This document shows positions 1 to 9,116 of a stretch of 21,206 nucleotides of DNA, in pieces. The DNA lies in the NCBI GenBank assembly GCA_026770595.1, contig MU633855.1:1-21206 (forward strand), given 5' to 3'. A program made the position numbers and the translations under genes. The notes beneath the pieces were generated by a model that was not told where the DNA came from, made no database searches, and worked only from the letters and a program-made list of their open reading frames with translations. This stretch comes from Ochromonadaceae sp. CCMP2298. Lineage: Eukaryota; Sar; Synurophyceae; Ochromonadales; Ochromonadaceae. Numbering within the stretch: position 1 is the first letter of the stretch; each line of letters opens with the position of its first letter.

Positions 1-285
1 CTCTGGGTGCCAAAGTGGGCTTTGGGGCAGGTCCCCTCAGCACACCGGAAACAGGGCTGTGGCATCCGGCAAGCCATCCTGCCTGGCCTCTGAGATTCTT
101 CATCGCTTGGACTCCTTAAGAGCTCCCACAGCCACTTCGAGGCTCCCAAGGTCCGCGTTACTCGCGTCTACAGTTCATTGGCACCGCGGGTGAGCCCCAA
201 TCCATTTTCCAGCGCGTCCAGATTCGCATGAACGGCCCTGCCCGCCTCAGGAGTGCGTGAGACCAGGAGAAGATCGCGACGAACG

Positions 286-3200
286 ATGCGGCCAGGAGCA
301 CGAAGCTTCCCCGGCCTGTGGCTGCTCGTCTTATTAGCCTTAGCCACTCTACGCGACTCGCTGGCCGCGTGCTTGAATGGCTGTAGTCTCAAGGGCCGGT
401 GCAATGTGTACAGCATGTGCGATTGCTTCGAGGGTCACGAGGGTAACGACTGCTCGCGCAAGAGCTGCCCCAAGGGACCCGCGCTCTCAGACTCGCCCTA
501 CGCGCTGGACACTGCACACGCAGAGGTGGAGTGCAGCAACCAGGGGCGGTGCGACTACTCTACGGGCGTGTGCTCGTGCAGCCCGGGCTTCCAGGGTCGC
601 GCCTGCCAGGCCACTCGCTGCTTCAACGACTGCAGCGGGCGGGGCGTCTGCATGAGCCTCAAGCAGGCGGCTGAGTTCAACGACGGCTTCCAGTTCAACC
701 GCACCACCAGCTACGACCGGTGGGACGGAGAGGTCTTCTCTGGCTGCAAGTGCGACCCAGGCTTCTCAGGCCCCGATTGCTCCCAGCGCGTGTGCGAGTA
801 CGGGCCTGACCCACGCCTGTCCGTGGAGCCCCGAGAGAGAGTGACCCTAATATGCTCGTGCTTCCCCTCGTGCAGCGGCAAATTCAAGTTGCGCATGTTT
901 GGAGTGCCTCTGAGGGTGTGGCACAAGGCGGAGACAGTGCGGGCCTTCGAGATCGCAGACGCCATCATGAACACGCCTGGAGTGTGGGGCAACAACAGTG
1001 GCCACGTGGAGGCGCCTGTGATCGCCACCATCAACACTGTGGACGACTTGGTCTGCCAGCCCAATGCGTTGACGACCACCACGATCAACTTCCGCCGCAA
1101 CCATGGAGACCTGCCCTCCATCTCCTTCTACGCGCAGCTCATGACTAAGGGCTCTCTGCACTTCCAGACACTACAGACGCTCAACTGCGACTGCGTGGAG
1201 CAGGCCTGCAATGGCACCTTCCGCGTGTCCTTCGACGGAGAGATGTCGGGCAGACTGAGCACCTGGGGCAACGGAGCAGACGTGACCGCCGCACTGGCGG
1301 GCATGGCGACCTTCAAGGCAGCAGGCCTCAGCATCAGCACGCACCCGGACAGCGCATCAACGCCCGTCTGCGTGCCCGGCTCAATGGGCAACCACAGTAT
1401 GGTCATCACGGGATTGTCTGGGAACGCCCCGCGCATAGGCGTGTGGAGCAGTGTGGTGAAGGACAAGAGCCCCGAGGCCTACGACAGTGTCAACAGCTCC
1501 TCTGTGCTGCGACTCACCACCTCTGACGGCAGAGACGACCACGTGAAGCTGTGCAACGGCATTGGCAAGTGCGACTACGCAACGGGTCAGTGCGGCTGTC
1601 CCTTCGGCTGGGGCTTCGATGCTGACCTGGGCGTGTGCGGCTCGCTGCAGGTCAACACATCGAGATACGCAGGTCTGGGCCGCTGTCCCGGTGTGGGCGT
1701 GCTCTCTGCTCCCACCAAGGACCTATCTGGCAGCCGCAACTACCAGACCACGATATACATCAGCCTCAACCCCGAGTACGTGCTAAAAGAGAGCGCTCAG
1801 TCGGCCAACAAGACCCTGAGCGGCATCTACTCCTTCGCTTGGCGGCCTGACACCATCAAAGGGCCCGACATCGACGAGAGCACCAGACAGCTCTTCGTCA
1901 ACCTCAGCAGCAACAGCTCTGCAGGCCCGCTGCTGATCGACGGCACTCGCGACCGCATCTTCTTCGTGGACCAGCACGCAGACACACCCTACATCGGCAT
2001 CGCAACCCTAGGGGGGCCGCTGGGCAACCTGACTGTGTGGCTCAGCGTCAGCTACCGTATCTTCGGTCTCACCTCTTACGCCCACTTCGACGGCCGCCGC
2101 CTCTACTGGACCGTGCCCGGAACAACTGGCGGCGACGTGCGGGATGGAGGCATCTACTACGCCGATATGGACCAGGAGCTGGGCACTGCTGTGTCGCTAG
2201 TGGCTGCCATCGGGCAGGTGCACGTGATCGACCCGCACGGCATCGCCATCCACTACAAGCAGCGCCGCATCTACTGGACTGACAAAAACGTGACGGAGAA
2301 CAACCGCGCGGGTGTGCTGCGCAGCTGCAACTTTGACGGCAGCCAGGTACTGGAGGTGCTGGTGCTGCGTACCTTCGACAACCACACAGTGAGCACCAAC
2401 CTCACGGACCTCGTGATCGACTTCGTGCACAACAATACGGCCTTCCTGCTCGATGCGGGCCAGCCCTCTGCCGTCATCGCAGCCAACCTGGACTTCCCCG
2501 AGTACTACAACAAGGACAACGCCACTGGCATCGTGGACGCATGGGTGGGGTTCAAATCCACTCGAGTGCTCGCGAACGAGTGGGCCATCACCATCGGGGA
2601 CCCCACCTACCTGGGCATCGACGACAACGCATTGATTCTGCTATGGTCGGACGCATCGGAGAAGGTCATCAACTTCGTGCGTTACGTCAAGCAGTTCCTG
2701 GATCTCTTCTCGCCAGGAGTGGTCTACACCCCCATAATGGACACGCGCCAGAAGAGTCTGCGGGAGTTCTACCCAGTGGCCATGGTTATCGACAAGGGAC
2801 TGGGCCCCCCTAAGTGGGACGACTACACGGAGTGCTACGGGAACGGGGTGTGCGTGGGAAGGGGGGGAAACTTCGAGTGCCGCTGCAACAAGGGATTCTT
2901 CGGGGACTGTCAGGCAAGAACCTGTCCGCTGGGAAAAGCGTGGTTCCACGAGCCAGCGGCAGACAACGTGGCGCACGACGAGCAGGCAGAGTGCTCAGCC
3001 ATGGGCGTGTGCGACAGAGGCACAGGCCAGTGCTCCTGCCGCAGCGGCTTCGAGGGTGAGGCCTGCGAGCGCCTCTCCTGCCAGGGCCGCATCTCAGCAT
3101 CCTCCGCATGCTCCGGCCGAGGTCGCTGCCTCTCCCTGCGCCGACTAGCTGAGCAGCACCGAGACGACGCACTGGCCTCTACAGCAGTGGTGTACGGCTC

Positions 3201-3873
3201 CTCTGCGGGCGATCCCAACACGTGGGACGCGGACATGGTGCAGGGCTGCCAGGCAGACGACTACGGGTTCCTGAAGACCCCATACGAGATCTACAACATC
3301 TCGTCAGCGGCAGGGCCGGCTCTCAGCGGGTACGACTGCCCCAGGGGCTACAACACTAGGCTGTTGGACGCAGGCATATACGTCAGCTACGACGCCAACT
3401 ACAGCAACCCCAGAGAGGTGCAGGAGGTATACTGCGCCGCTAACGAGGGCAGCTTCCAGCTCAGCTTCCGCGGACACACCACCCGCTCCATCAACGCCAA
3501 CGCCTCAGCCGACCAGCTGGTCAAGCTGCTGGAGGAGCTGCCTACGCTGGGCAGGGTGCAGGTGTCCTACGATGAGGGGCAGACGAACCTGTGCTCCGCC
3601 CCCAACAACTACAGAGCCCGAGTCACCTTCGTCTCGCTCGTGGGACCAGTGGCGCTGCTGGAGGTGGTCAACCAGAACGTCTTGGGGCACCCAGGAGAGG
3701 TGACTGTGACACGTCTGAGCGAGGGCGTAGTGGAGGGGCTGTTCGAGTGCTCGGGCAAGGGGGATTGTGATCGATTCACAGGCCGCTGCAAGTGCTGGAA
3801 TAACTACGGGTCTTCAGACGGCATAGGGGGCCCGGGAGACCGCGGGGACTGCGGACACAACCTGATATTCTAA
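286..3873 (+). CDS. Secreted EGF/YWTD-repeat protein, candidate SIG1/Ocm1-type mastigoneme protein
   Basis: Single-exon gene encoding 1195 aa. The first ATG of the frame is at 286; the open frame reaches further upstream but has no earlier ATG. Residues 1-27 form a signal peptide (basic start, Leu-rich core, small residues before cleavage). Residues about 28-180 hold three to four EGF-like modules with regular Cys spacing. The middle has two clear LDL-receptor class B motifs (RRLYWT near 604, RRIYWTD near 660), which indicate a YWTD beta-propeller. A second EGF block starts near 849 and a last EGF-like module closes the protein with RGD at 1186-1188. Many N-x-S/T sequons are present. No C-terminal membrane segment or GPI-like tail is seen, so it should be secreted. 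Cys-rich EGF blocks at both ends of a long chain are typical of stramenopile SIG1/Ocm1 tubular mastigoneme proteins; I infer that role. A general extracellular adhesion protein (often labelled tenascin-like) is the alternative. Confidence 0.85.
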   Translation: MRPGARSFPGLWLLVLLALATLRDSLAACLNGCSLKGRCNVYSMCDCFEGHEGNDCSRKSCPKGPALSDSPYALDTAHAEVECSNQGRCDYSTGVCSCSPGFQGRACQATRCFNDCSGRGVCMSLKQAAEFNDGFQFNRTTSYDRWDGEVFSGCKCDPGFSGPDCSQRVCEYGPDPRLSVEPRERVTLICSCFPSCSGKFKLRMFGVPLRVWHKAETVRAFEIADAIMNTPGVWGNNSGHVEAPVIATINTVDDLVCQPNALTTTTINFRRNHGDLPSISFYAQLMTKGSLHFQTLQTLNCDCVEQACNGTFRVSFDGEMSGRLSTWGNGADVTAALAGMATFKAAGLSISTHPDSASTPVCVPGSMGNHSMVITGLSGNAPRIGVWSSVVKDKSPEAYDSVNSSSVLRLTTSDGRDDHVKLCNGIGKCDYATGQCGCPFGWGFDADLGVCGSLQVNTSRYAGLGRCPGVGVLSAPTKDLSGSRNYQTTIYISLNPEYVLKESAQSANKTLSGIYSFAWRPDTIKGPDIDESTRQLFVNLSSNSSAGPLLIDGTRDRIFFVDQHADTPYIGIATLGGPLGNLTVWLSVSYRIFGLTSYAHFDGRRLYWTVPGTTGGDVRDGGIYYADMDQELGTAVSLVAAIGQVHVIDPHGIAIHYKQRRIYWTDKNVTENNRAGVLRSCNFDGSQVLEVLVLRTFDNHTVSTNLTDLVIDFVHNNTAFLLDAGQPSAVIAANLDFPEYYNKDNATGIVDAWVGFKSTRVLANEWAITIGDPTYLGIDDNALILLWSDASEKVINFVRYVKQFLDLFSPGVVYTPIMDTRQKSLREFYPVAMVIDKGLGPPKWDDYTECYGNGVCVGRGGNFECRCNKGFFGDCQARTCPLGKAWFHEPAADNVAHDEQAECSAMGVCDRGTGQCSCRSGFEGEACERLSCQGRISASSACSGRGRCLSLRRLAEQHRDDALASTAVVYGSSAGDPNTWDADMVQGCQADDYGFLKTPYEIYNISSAAGPALSGYDCPRGYNTRLLDAGIYVSYDANYSNPREVQEVYCAANEGSFQLSFRGHTTRSINANASADQLVKLLEELPTLGRVQVSYDEGQTNLCSAPNNYRARVTFVSLVGPVALLEVVNQNVLGHPGEVTVTRLSEGVVEGLFECSGKGDCDRFTGRCKCWNNYGSSDGIGGPGDRGDCGHNLIF

Positions 3874-4064
3874 ACCCGATAGAGCGTATCCATATATAGC
3901 CGACATAGCCGGGCGGCAGCAAACTGTACATACTATTTCGACTGCACGTTTATTATCCGGATAAAGGGTAAACACAGACCCGTAAACTTAAGCTTCCTGC
4001 TCTATTGTACACTATGCCTCTACTCTATCATTGGTGGGGGAATCACGCTCGTCTTTTGCAACAA

Positions 4065-5684
4065 TCACGTCCCGAGTTTCTGTCTTTTGAAACCAGGCGC
4101 GTCTGTCCCCGTCTCAGCGCAGTGTCGACACAGGTAGGCGTACAGAGGCCCCGCCACCAGGGGGTCGTCCGCAGCGCATAGCACGCCCTCCCGCACCAGC
4201 AGCCGCAGATTGGCCATGGCCGCTGCCCAGTGCCCGCCCCCATGTGTCTGCCCCTCCGTCTGTCCCGTCTTCGTCTGTCCCTCCGTCTGCTCTGCCTGCA
4301 CGAAGACATATGTCTGTGCGTCGTTGCAGGGGAAAGACTTGCGGTCCAAGGCTTTCCTGTTGGTGTACCCGGGATAGGCGCACTTGTCGAAGCACACCCT
4401 ATAGGCGCACAGGTACCCCGCACCCGCACCCAGCGTCTGCAGGCCCCACCAGCAGAAGGGCTCCACGGTCTTGTGCGTCAAGTGCACCTCGCTCCAGCCA
4501 GCACCATCCCCTTCCCCATCACCCCCAACCCTCCTGCCCCCCCTGCGCAGGAAGGGGCCCACGTTTCGAAAAAAGTCTCCCAGCAACTCCTTGTTCGCAA
4601 GCAAGTCCGCCGCCTGACCGTCCACCCCCTTCGCCAGGCTGATGCAGGGGAAGTTCCAAATTATTCGGTCGAAGCGCCGCGGCCTTGGTTTGCGCGCGTT
4701 CGTGCCCTCTGACTCCGCTTCAGCCCCTTCCTTTCCTTCCTTCCCTTTCTTCCCTTTCTTCCCTACCTTCGGTGTCTTCTCCCTGGCGGGTTTGAGCAGT
4801 TCCGCAGTGCCCCGCAGACAGGTGGCGTCCACACAGTGGAGCACCGTCACTGAGGCAGAAGCCACACCCTCCCCCTGCCCGGCCTCCCGCAGCTGCTTTA
4901 GCACATCCTGCACGTATGGTGTGTACGTACTGCACACAGAGGCGTGCGACTCGTGGGATGTTGCCACCAGCTGCGAATAATCTGCGTCTCCATCTGCGTC
5001 TGCATCGGCGTCAGATCCCCTTGCCAGCCTCTGCCTTTGCCGCAGCAGGCTCTGGGCCAGGCAGAGCGAGAATGTGAAGTCCCCGTCGCCCAGCGTCAGC
5101 AGCCGCTGCGAACACCGGTACAGGCCGTCACCCCCACCCCCACCCCCACTGCTGCTCCCAGCAGCAGTGGCGCCCCCAGCCCCGCTGCGCGGACACATCT
5201 CCGGTCGCTGGTTGCGCGGGAAACTGAAAGTGGGGACCGCTCCCTGCTTCTCCATCCCACTGCTCGCTGCCTCCCGAAGTCGGTGAGTGAGCGGGTCCTG
5301 TGCCCCTTCAGGGAATATCTTGTACAGGCAGGGCACGCAGTGGTTGAGCAGCAAGCAGCGCATAGTGGAGCACTGCAGGTACAGGGGCGCGTCGCCCACT
5401 TGCGGTGCTGGAGTTGGACTATCCTCTGCTAGTGTGTCAACAGCGGTGCCCTCCTTGCCCTTTCTGCGGTGCTTCTCTCGCCGCGCTGCAGAGACGTCGG
5501 CGCTCATGCTCGGACTGATGCAGGGACTGATGACTGCGCTGTAAGCGCGTAAACGAGCCGGCTGCCCCACCTCTCTCTGGCCGCCGCCCTTAGGAGCAGA
5601 GGTTATGTCCACGAGGGGGGCTGCGGAGGTAGAAAATTGGATCGAAACTTGGATCACACTGTGATCCAAGTGACAAGCCCTCAT
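4065..5684 (-). CDS. DUF2431 / BMT5-like 25S rRNA (uridine-N3) methyltransferase
   Basis: Uninterrupted frame of 539 aa. Counting from the Met at 5684, the SAM-binding motif LLTLGDGDFTFSLCLA (195-210) and RRFDRIIWNFPC (336-347), followed by GVDGQ, ENK-like and FF positions, match the Rossmann-like DUF2431 domain. So do EVHLTHKTVEPF (399-410) and YPGYTNRK (437-444). In yeast the family member Bmt5 methylates a uridine of 25S rRNA in the nucleolus. The domain spans about 194-465 and is interrupted by low-complexity inserts: a Ser/Asp/Ala repeat near 224-236 and a Lys/Gly/Glu tract near 303-325. The tail repeats TEGQT. The start is uncertain. An in-frame Met at 5507 opens onto a Lys/Arg-rich N-terminus and would leave room for a promoter towards the divergent LRR gene, whereas the 5684 start puts a palindrome inside the coding region. 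It converges on gene 1, with 191 bp between stops. Confidence 0.8.
   Translation of the reverse strand: MRACHLDHSVIQVSIQFSTSAAPLVDITSAPKGGGQREVGQPARLRAYSAVISPCISPSMSADVSAARREKHRRKGKEGTAVDTLAEDSPTPAPQVGDAPLYLQCSTMRCLLLNHCVPCLYKIFPEGAQDPLTHRLREAASSGMEKQGAVPTFSFPRNQRPEMCPRSGAGGATAAGSSSGGGGGGDGLYRCSQRLLTLGDGDFTFSLCLAQSLLRQRQRLARGSDADADADGDADYSQLVATSHESHASVCSTYTPYVQDVLKQLREAGQGEGVASASVTVLHCVDATCLRGTAELLKPAREKTPKVGKKGKKGKEGKEGAEAESEGTNARKPRPRRFDRIIWNFPCISLAKGVDGQAADLLANKELLGDFFRNVGPFLRRGGRRVGGDGEGDGAGWSEVHLTHKTVEPFCWWGLQTLGAGAGYLCAYRVCFDKCAYPGYTNRKALDRKSFPCNDAQTYVFVQAEQTEGQTKTGQTEGQTHGGGHWAAAMANLRLLVREGVLCAADDPLVAGPLYAYLCRHCAETGTDAPGFKRQKLGT
5647..5671. repeat. 25-bp inverted repeat (12-bp perfect arms, 1-nt centre)
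   Basis: The left arm acttggatcaca (5647-5658) is the exact reverse complement of the right arm (5660-5671), with a single base between. It lies between the divergent methyltransferase and LRR genes, or inside the first codons of the methyltransferase if that gene starts at 5684. It could be a dimeric transcription-factor site or an RNA hairpin. No transcription factor can be named from the sequence. Confidence 0.7.
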
Positions 5685-5879
5685 CCTTCACCAACCGTGC
5701 TGGGACATCCCCAAAAGATACTTCATCCGGATCGCTTCAGAAGGTTTTTTCCCCAACACCATTGTCTTGGCCTTTTCGACTTTAGTTCGGCCATGGCCTC
5801 TCATCCCATGTCGCGTGGTGCTGATGTGGACGAGAGGACAAGCTCTGAGTAGCAGCGGACATATGCGCAGTGGCTCAAC

Positions 5880-6950
5880 ATGCGGCGAGTGTTTGTGAAC
5901 TCCATCGTACTGAATGAGCACACGACGCTTTGCGTCCTGTTCATGTTCGACACAACGAATCGATCGGGTCTCACATCTCTAACCATTCACGGCAATGTCG
6001 ACTGGCCCAAGGACATGGCAGTGCGTCACTCTAAGACTCTGCACAGACTCATAAGTACCGGTACCGAGCAGCTGAGAAAGGTTATGAGAAGTGTGCGTGA
6101 GTGGGAAAGCATGGGAGGATCGCTGCAGGAGTTGACGTTGCGGAAATGCGACGCAAAGGAGGAAGTAGACATCGGCAGCTGCGATTCTTTGATTGCTTTA
6201 CACATCCAGGACTGCAGCAGTTCCCTTTCCACCACGCCAGTCGGCTCCCTTCGCTGCACACGCTTGCTGTGGGGCATCCTGCACAAATGCAAGAATCTTA
6301 AGCGGTTCACAAATCAGCGAACTGATGGTGTGGGCACTGCAATGAGTGGGCGGAATCTGTGCCTGCTGGCCAGGTTATGCCCCCATCTCGAGAGTCTCCG
6401 TATAGACGCAACTGCAGATCCGGTCAACGCGGCGTTTCATTCTGTTATAGGGACATGCACCGAGATCCAGCACCTGTGCCTACATTTACGGAGTCTTGGG
6501 GACTCTGCTTTGCTAGTGGTTTCCGCCACCTTGGTCTCTCTACGAAGTCTAACGATTGCGAATCTAGAGCTGATCAATGGGCAACCTTTGCGGTGCCTGG
6601 CACACTGCTGCCCGCACTTGCGGCAGCTTACCATCACAAAGGGCAATGGCGATGTGAACGAAACAGAGCTTTTGTACCTGGTCCAGCACGGAAAGAACCT
6701 GCAGCGACTGACGATAGGAAAGTGGGACCATCTTACCTTCCAGGACATATGGTGGGAGCTCGAGCCCTCTAAACCGCAGATTCTACAGCACCTTGGCATC
6801 GAAGATCCCGCAGCCTTAATCTCAGCAGAGCAGGAGAGAATGGATAAAATGATAGCAGCCACCGAGCAGCCGGGCGAGATGGACACATTGCAGAAATTGC
6901 GAGCAGCCAGAAACAACCCCGGCTTCAAAGTTGTACTGCTGGATGAGTGA
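5880..6950 (+). CDS. Leucine-rich-repeat protein (F-box/AMN1-type LRRs), 5' end unresolved
   Basis: A 356-aa frame with several degenerate leucine-rich repeats of the cysteine-containing kind: LQELTLRKC, LIALHIQDC, LCPHLESLRI, IQHLCLHL, LRSLTIANLEL, CCPHLRQLTITK and KNLQRLTIGK. Such LRRs usually follow an F-box in SCF ubiquitin-ligase substrate receptors. No F-box is visible here. The frame seems to begin inside a protein: the codons just before the ATG read sensibly (TYAQWLN) back to a TAG at 5850-5852. The same frame is then open upstream to about 5637 and contains a short ATG frame at 5793. Either a 5' exon ends at an acceptor near 5852, or the gene is a truncated copy. Third codon positions are much less C/G-rich than in neighbouring genes. 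No catalytic motif is seen; a protein-protein interaction role is inferred. Confidence 0.6.
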   Translation: MRRVFVNSIVLNEHTTLCVLFMFDTTNRSGLTSLTIHGNVDWPKDMAVRHSKTLHRLISTGTEQLRKVMRSVREWESMGGSLQELTLRKCDAKEEVDIGSCDSLIALHIQDCSSSLSTTPVGSLRCTRLLWGILHKCKNLKRFTNQRTDGVGTAMSGRNLCLLARLCPHLESLRIDATADPVNAAFHSVIGTCTEIQHLCLHLRSLGDSALLVVSATLVSLRSLTIANLELINGQPLRCLAHCCPHLRQLTITKGNGDVNETELLYLVQHGKNLQRLTIGKWDHLTFQDIWWELEPSKPQILQHLGIEDPAALISAEQERMDKMIAATEQPGEMDTLQKLRAARNNPGFKVVLLDE

Positions 6951-7575
6951 GGGTAAAGGCATCGCTTTCAGTGCTTGTGACTGCAGTTGCTAGCATGCTG
7001 GAGTGCTGGAGTAGTGTGCGGTGGTCAGTGGTAAGTATTTGGTAATTGGTGAACGGTAGTTGGTAGCAGCGATATCGGAGGGTTTGCATGTACACTACAC
7101 GCATCACGAGTTCAGCAGTGACGGACACTGCCCACCCCCTGCATGCACAGCAGCACACAGTCTATAGTCAAACAGTCGCATAATCGCACAGATGCATAAT
7201 AGTGCCATCGCATAATCGCATAGCACAGTAGTAGCAGGTTGCATTGGTTGCACATCATCGAATGGTAACACCATGCTTAAGTGTAATACGGAAGCAGACA
7301 GTGGACAGGATATTTAATTCTTCTCACTATATGCTGTATCCTGTGTAATCTATACAATAATGACTGAATAGACACTGAGCACTGGAGGTGGCGGGTGTCG
7401 GGTAAGCAGGGGCTGTTCTCTGCTGAGGCTAAGCAGCAGCACCTGCACTTGCTCTGTGCAAATACTGTGCCGCAGCTCTTCCACTCTACACTCTCCCCTC
7501 TTCGCTCTCGACCCTAGGCTCAGGGCTACCCGTTATGAGTTCTATCACGCCCCTCCCCCACACACTCTACCCCCC
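6951..7575. other. Intergenic region between convergent genes, with short repeats
   Basis: This 625-bp spacer lies between the stops of the LRR gene (+) and the glycosyltransferase-like gene (-), so it should hold both 3' UTRs. It contains small direct repeats, including a 13-bp element (tcgcataatcgca) at 7176-7188 and again at 7208-7220, within a stretch of cataat/gcata variants. An ATG frame in it (minus strand, ending near 6925) has no recognisable protein character. I see no RNA gene. Confidence 0.5.
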
Positions 7576-9116
7576 CTACCGGATTTGGAAGTCCTCCAGG
7601 AAGCTGAACATCCAGAAGAAGTCCCAAGTTAGCCCCCCCCTCTTGGTGCTCTGCAGCTGGTAGCCCCTAGTGCCGATGCCCTTGCCAGAGCGGACGTCTG
7701 TGCGTTCAGTGGTGCCCGACAGTCGCTGCGCAGATAGCACGAAGGTAGAGAGCATCGAGACGCCGCCCTTGCGCCAGGCCAGCACTGTGTTGGCCAGGGA
7801 GAGCGCGTACCAGTCGAAGACGAGGTCCAGCAGCCCCTCATTGGAGGTGGCCTCCTTCAGGCGGGCCAGGTTCTTCGCATGCATCACCCCCCGACTCTGC
7901 ACCTGCATCACCTTCACACGCGCTGCGAGGAGCTGGTTTGCGGATATTTTCTCGAAGAAGGCCTGTTTCACCTCCTGGTTGTCCGCCGCCAGGTACACGT
8001 AGAAGGGAGCCACCGCCTTGGTCACCACTCCCTCCACTACTACTGCCCCTGCCTCCACTGCATCTGCGGCGATGCGTGGGCGCGCTGCGTCCACCAGCTC
8101 TACCAGCCTGCTCTCCATGGCCTGGAAGACGTCCCTGCACTCGCTGCCGTTCAAAAACTCTGCCACCTCCTGCAGACCGGGGATAGGGGACAGACAGGGG
8201 ACATGGGGGGCGAGGGAGAAGGTAAGAGGATCGGAGGGAGTAGCAAGGAATATGGAGAAAGGCGAATGGAAAAGAACATATAAAGATGGAACTGCCGCTG
8301 AATACTGCGCTTTGAATACTGCTACCGAACCTTTCTGTACTGCGGGTCGTCCACGCTGGCCTGCTGCTCGAAGTGGTGGAACTGGGGACGCAGGTGCACT
8401 GCAGCGTCCAGGCGGGGCGCGTACGCATGCGGTAGCGTGAGTAGCGCGTGCTTGAGCATGTCTGGCACGCCGTGGATGCGCTTCTCCTCCTCTGCTGAGA
8501 GGTGGCTCTGGAAGGGTCCGCGTACGAGTCTCTGGAAGGCGTGTCTCTCCGCGCAGCCCACGTCCCCCAAATCGCAGCCCGTGAGCCTCTGCACGCAGTG
8601 CACTGTCGTGTTGAACCACAGGAACCAATCCGTCTTGCTCTGGTAGCCCGCTGCCCGCACCACCTTGGATGTGATCTGTCTGCTGCCCTCCATGAAGCGC
8701 AGGAAGTCTTCCGACTTTATGTTGTCTGCATTGGCCAGGGCCTCGGGCGTCAGGATCTCCGGGAAGGCCAACGACACCTGCGAGACGAAAGGGAAGCCGC
8801 AGTGTACAATGGAGCACATCGCCCCGACGATCGACTGGTCACTTATGATGATGTCGCGGCCCGTGATGGCGGCGAAGTAGTACGCGGCGGGGTAGAAGAT
8901 GAGGATGTTGCCCAGGCCCGCGCCGCCCCCATTCTCGGAGCCCAGAACCATAAACTTGCGGTCTACGTTCTGTGCTGAGCCGCCGACGTCGGGGTCTCTG
9001 CACTGGATGGGTGTCAGTGCGCCGCTCTCGCGAACAAGGAGCAGCGAGAGCAGCAGCAGAGGCAGCATCAGTAGCGGCGAACGCGAGCGCCCCGAGGAGC
9101 GAGAGACTCCCCACAT
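7576..9116 (-). CDS. Secretory-pathway protein resembling fucosyltransferases (GT11/GT23/GT37-like fold)
   Basis: Two exons, 9116-8331 and 8169-7576, joined in phase 0 (AAG|GT...CAG|GAG) across a 161-bp intron, give 459 aa. Residues 14-28 are a Leu-rich signal peptide or signal anchor. The order of conserved blocks fits GT-B fucosyltransferase-like enzymes. GGGAGLGNILIFYPAAYYFA (63-82) resembles the N-terminal G-x-G-L-G-N block, followed by TGR. AVHLRPQ (239-245) sits where the donor-binding H-x-R motif lies. PFYVYLAADNQEVKQ (317-331) matches the strand-D(D) block, and FDWYALSLANTVL (380-392) with STF (403-405) matches the C-terminal D-x-x-x-L-S...S-S-F block. These blocks are short, so the family call is an inference and the sugar donor is unknown. 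It lies head to head with the sulfotransferase/oxygenase fusion gene, and the strong C/G third-position bias matches that gene. A nearby Golgi role is plausible. Confidence 0.6.

Noticed and set aside
253-285. Upstream extension of the EGF/YWTD protein from a GTG
   Set aside because: A eukaryotic gene should start at ATG. The ATG at 286 directly precedes a good signal peptide, which the extension would bury behind an Arg-rich stretch.
3953-3964. 12-bp palindrome ttatccggataa in the 3' flank of the EGF/YWTD gene
   Set aside because: It is short enough to occur by chance and has no supporting context.
4230-4980. Plus-strand open frames opposite the methyltransferase
   Set aside because: They are Pro/Arg/Ser-rich translations produced by the complement of a G/C-biased gene; the minus strand carries the conserved motifs.
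8170-8330. Continuous reading through the intron of the glycosyltransferase-like gene
   Set aside because: The downstream frame is open through this stretch, but it has a GT donor at 8330, a C/T-rich tract and a CAG acceptor at 8170. Splicing joins both conserved halves in phase.
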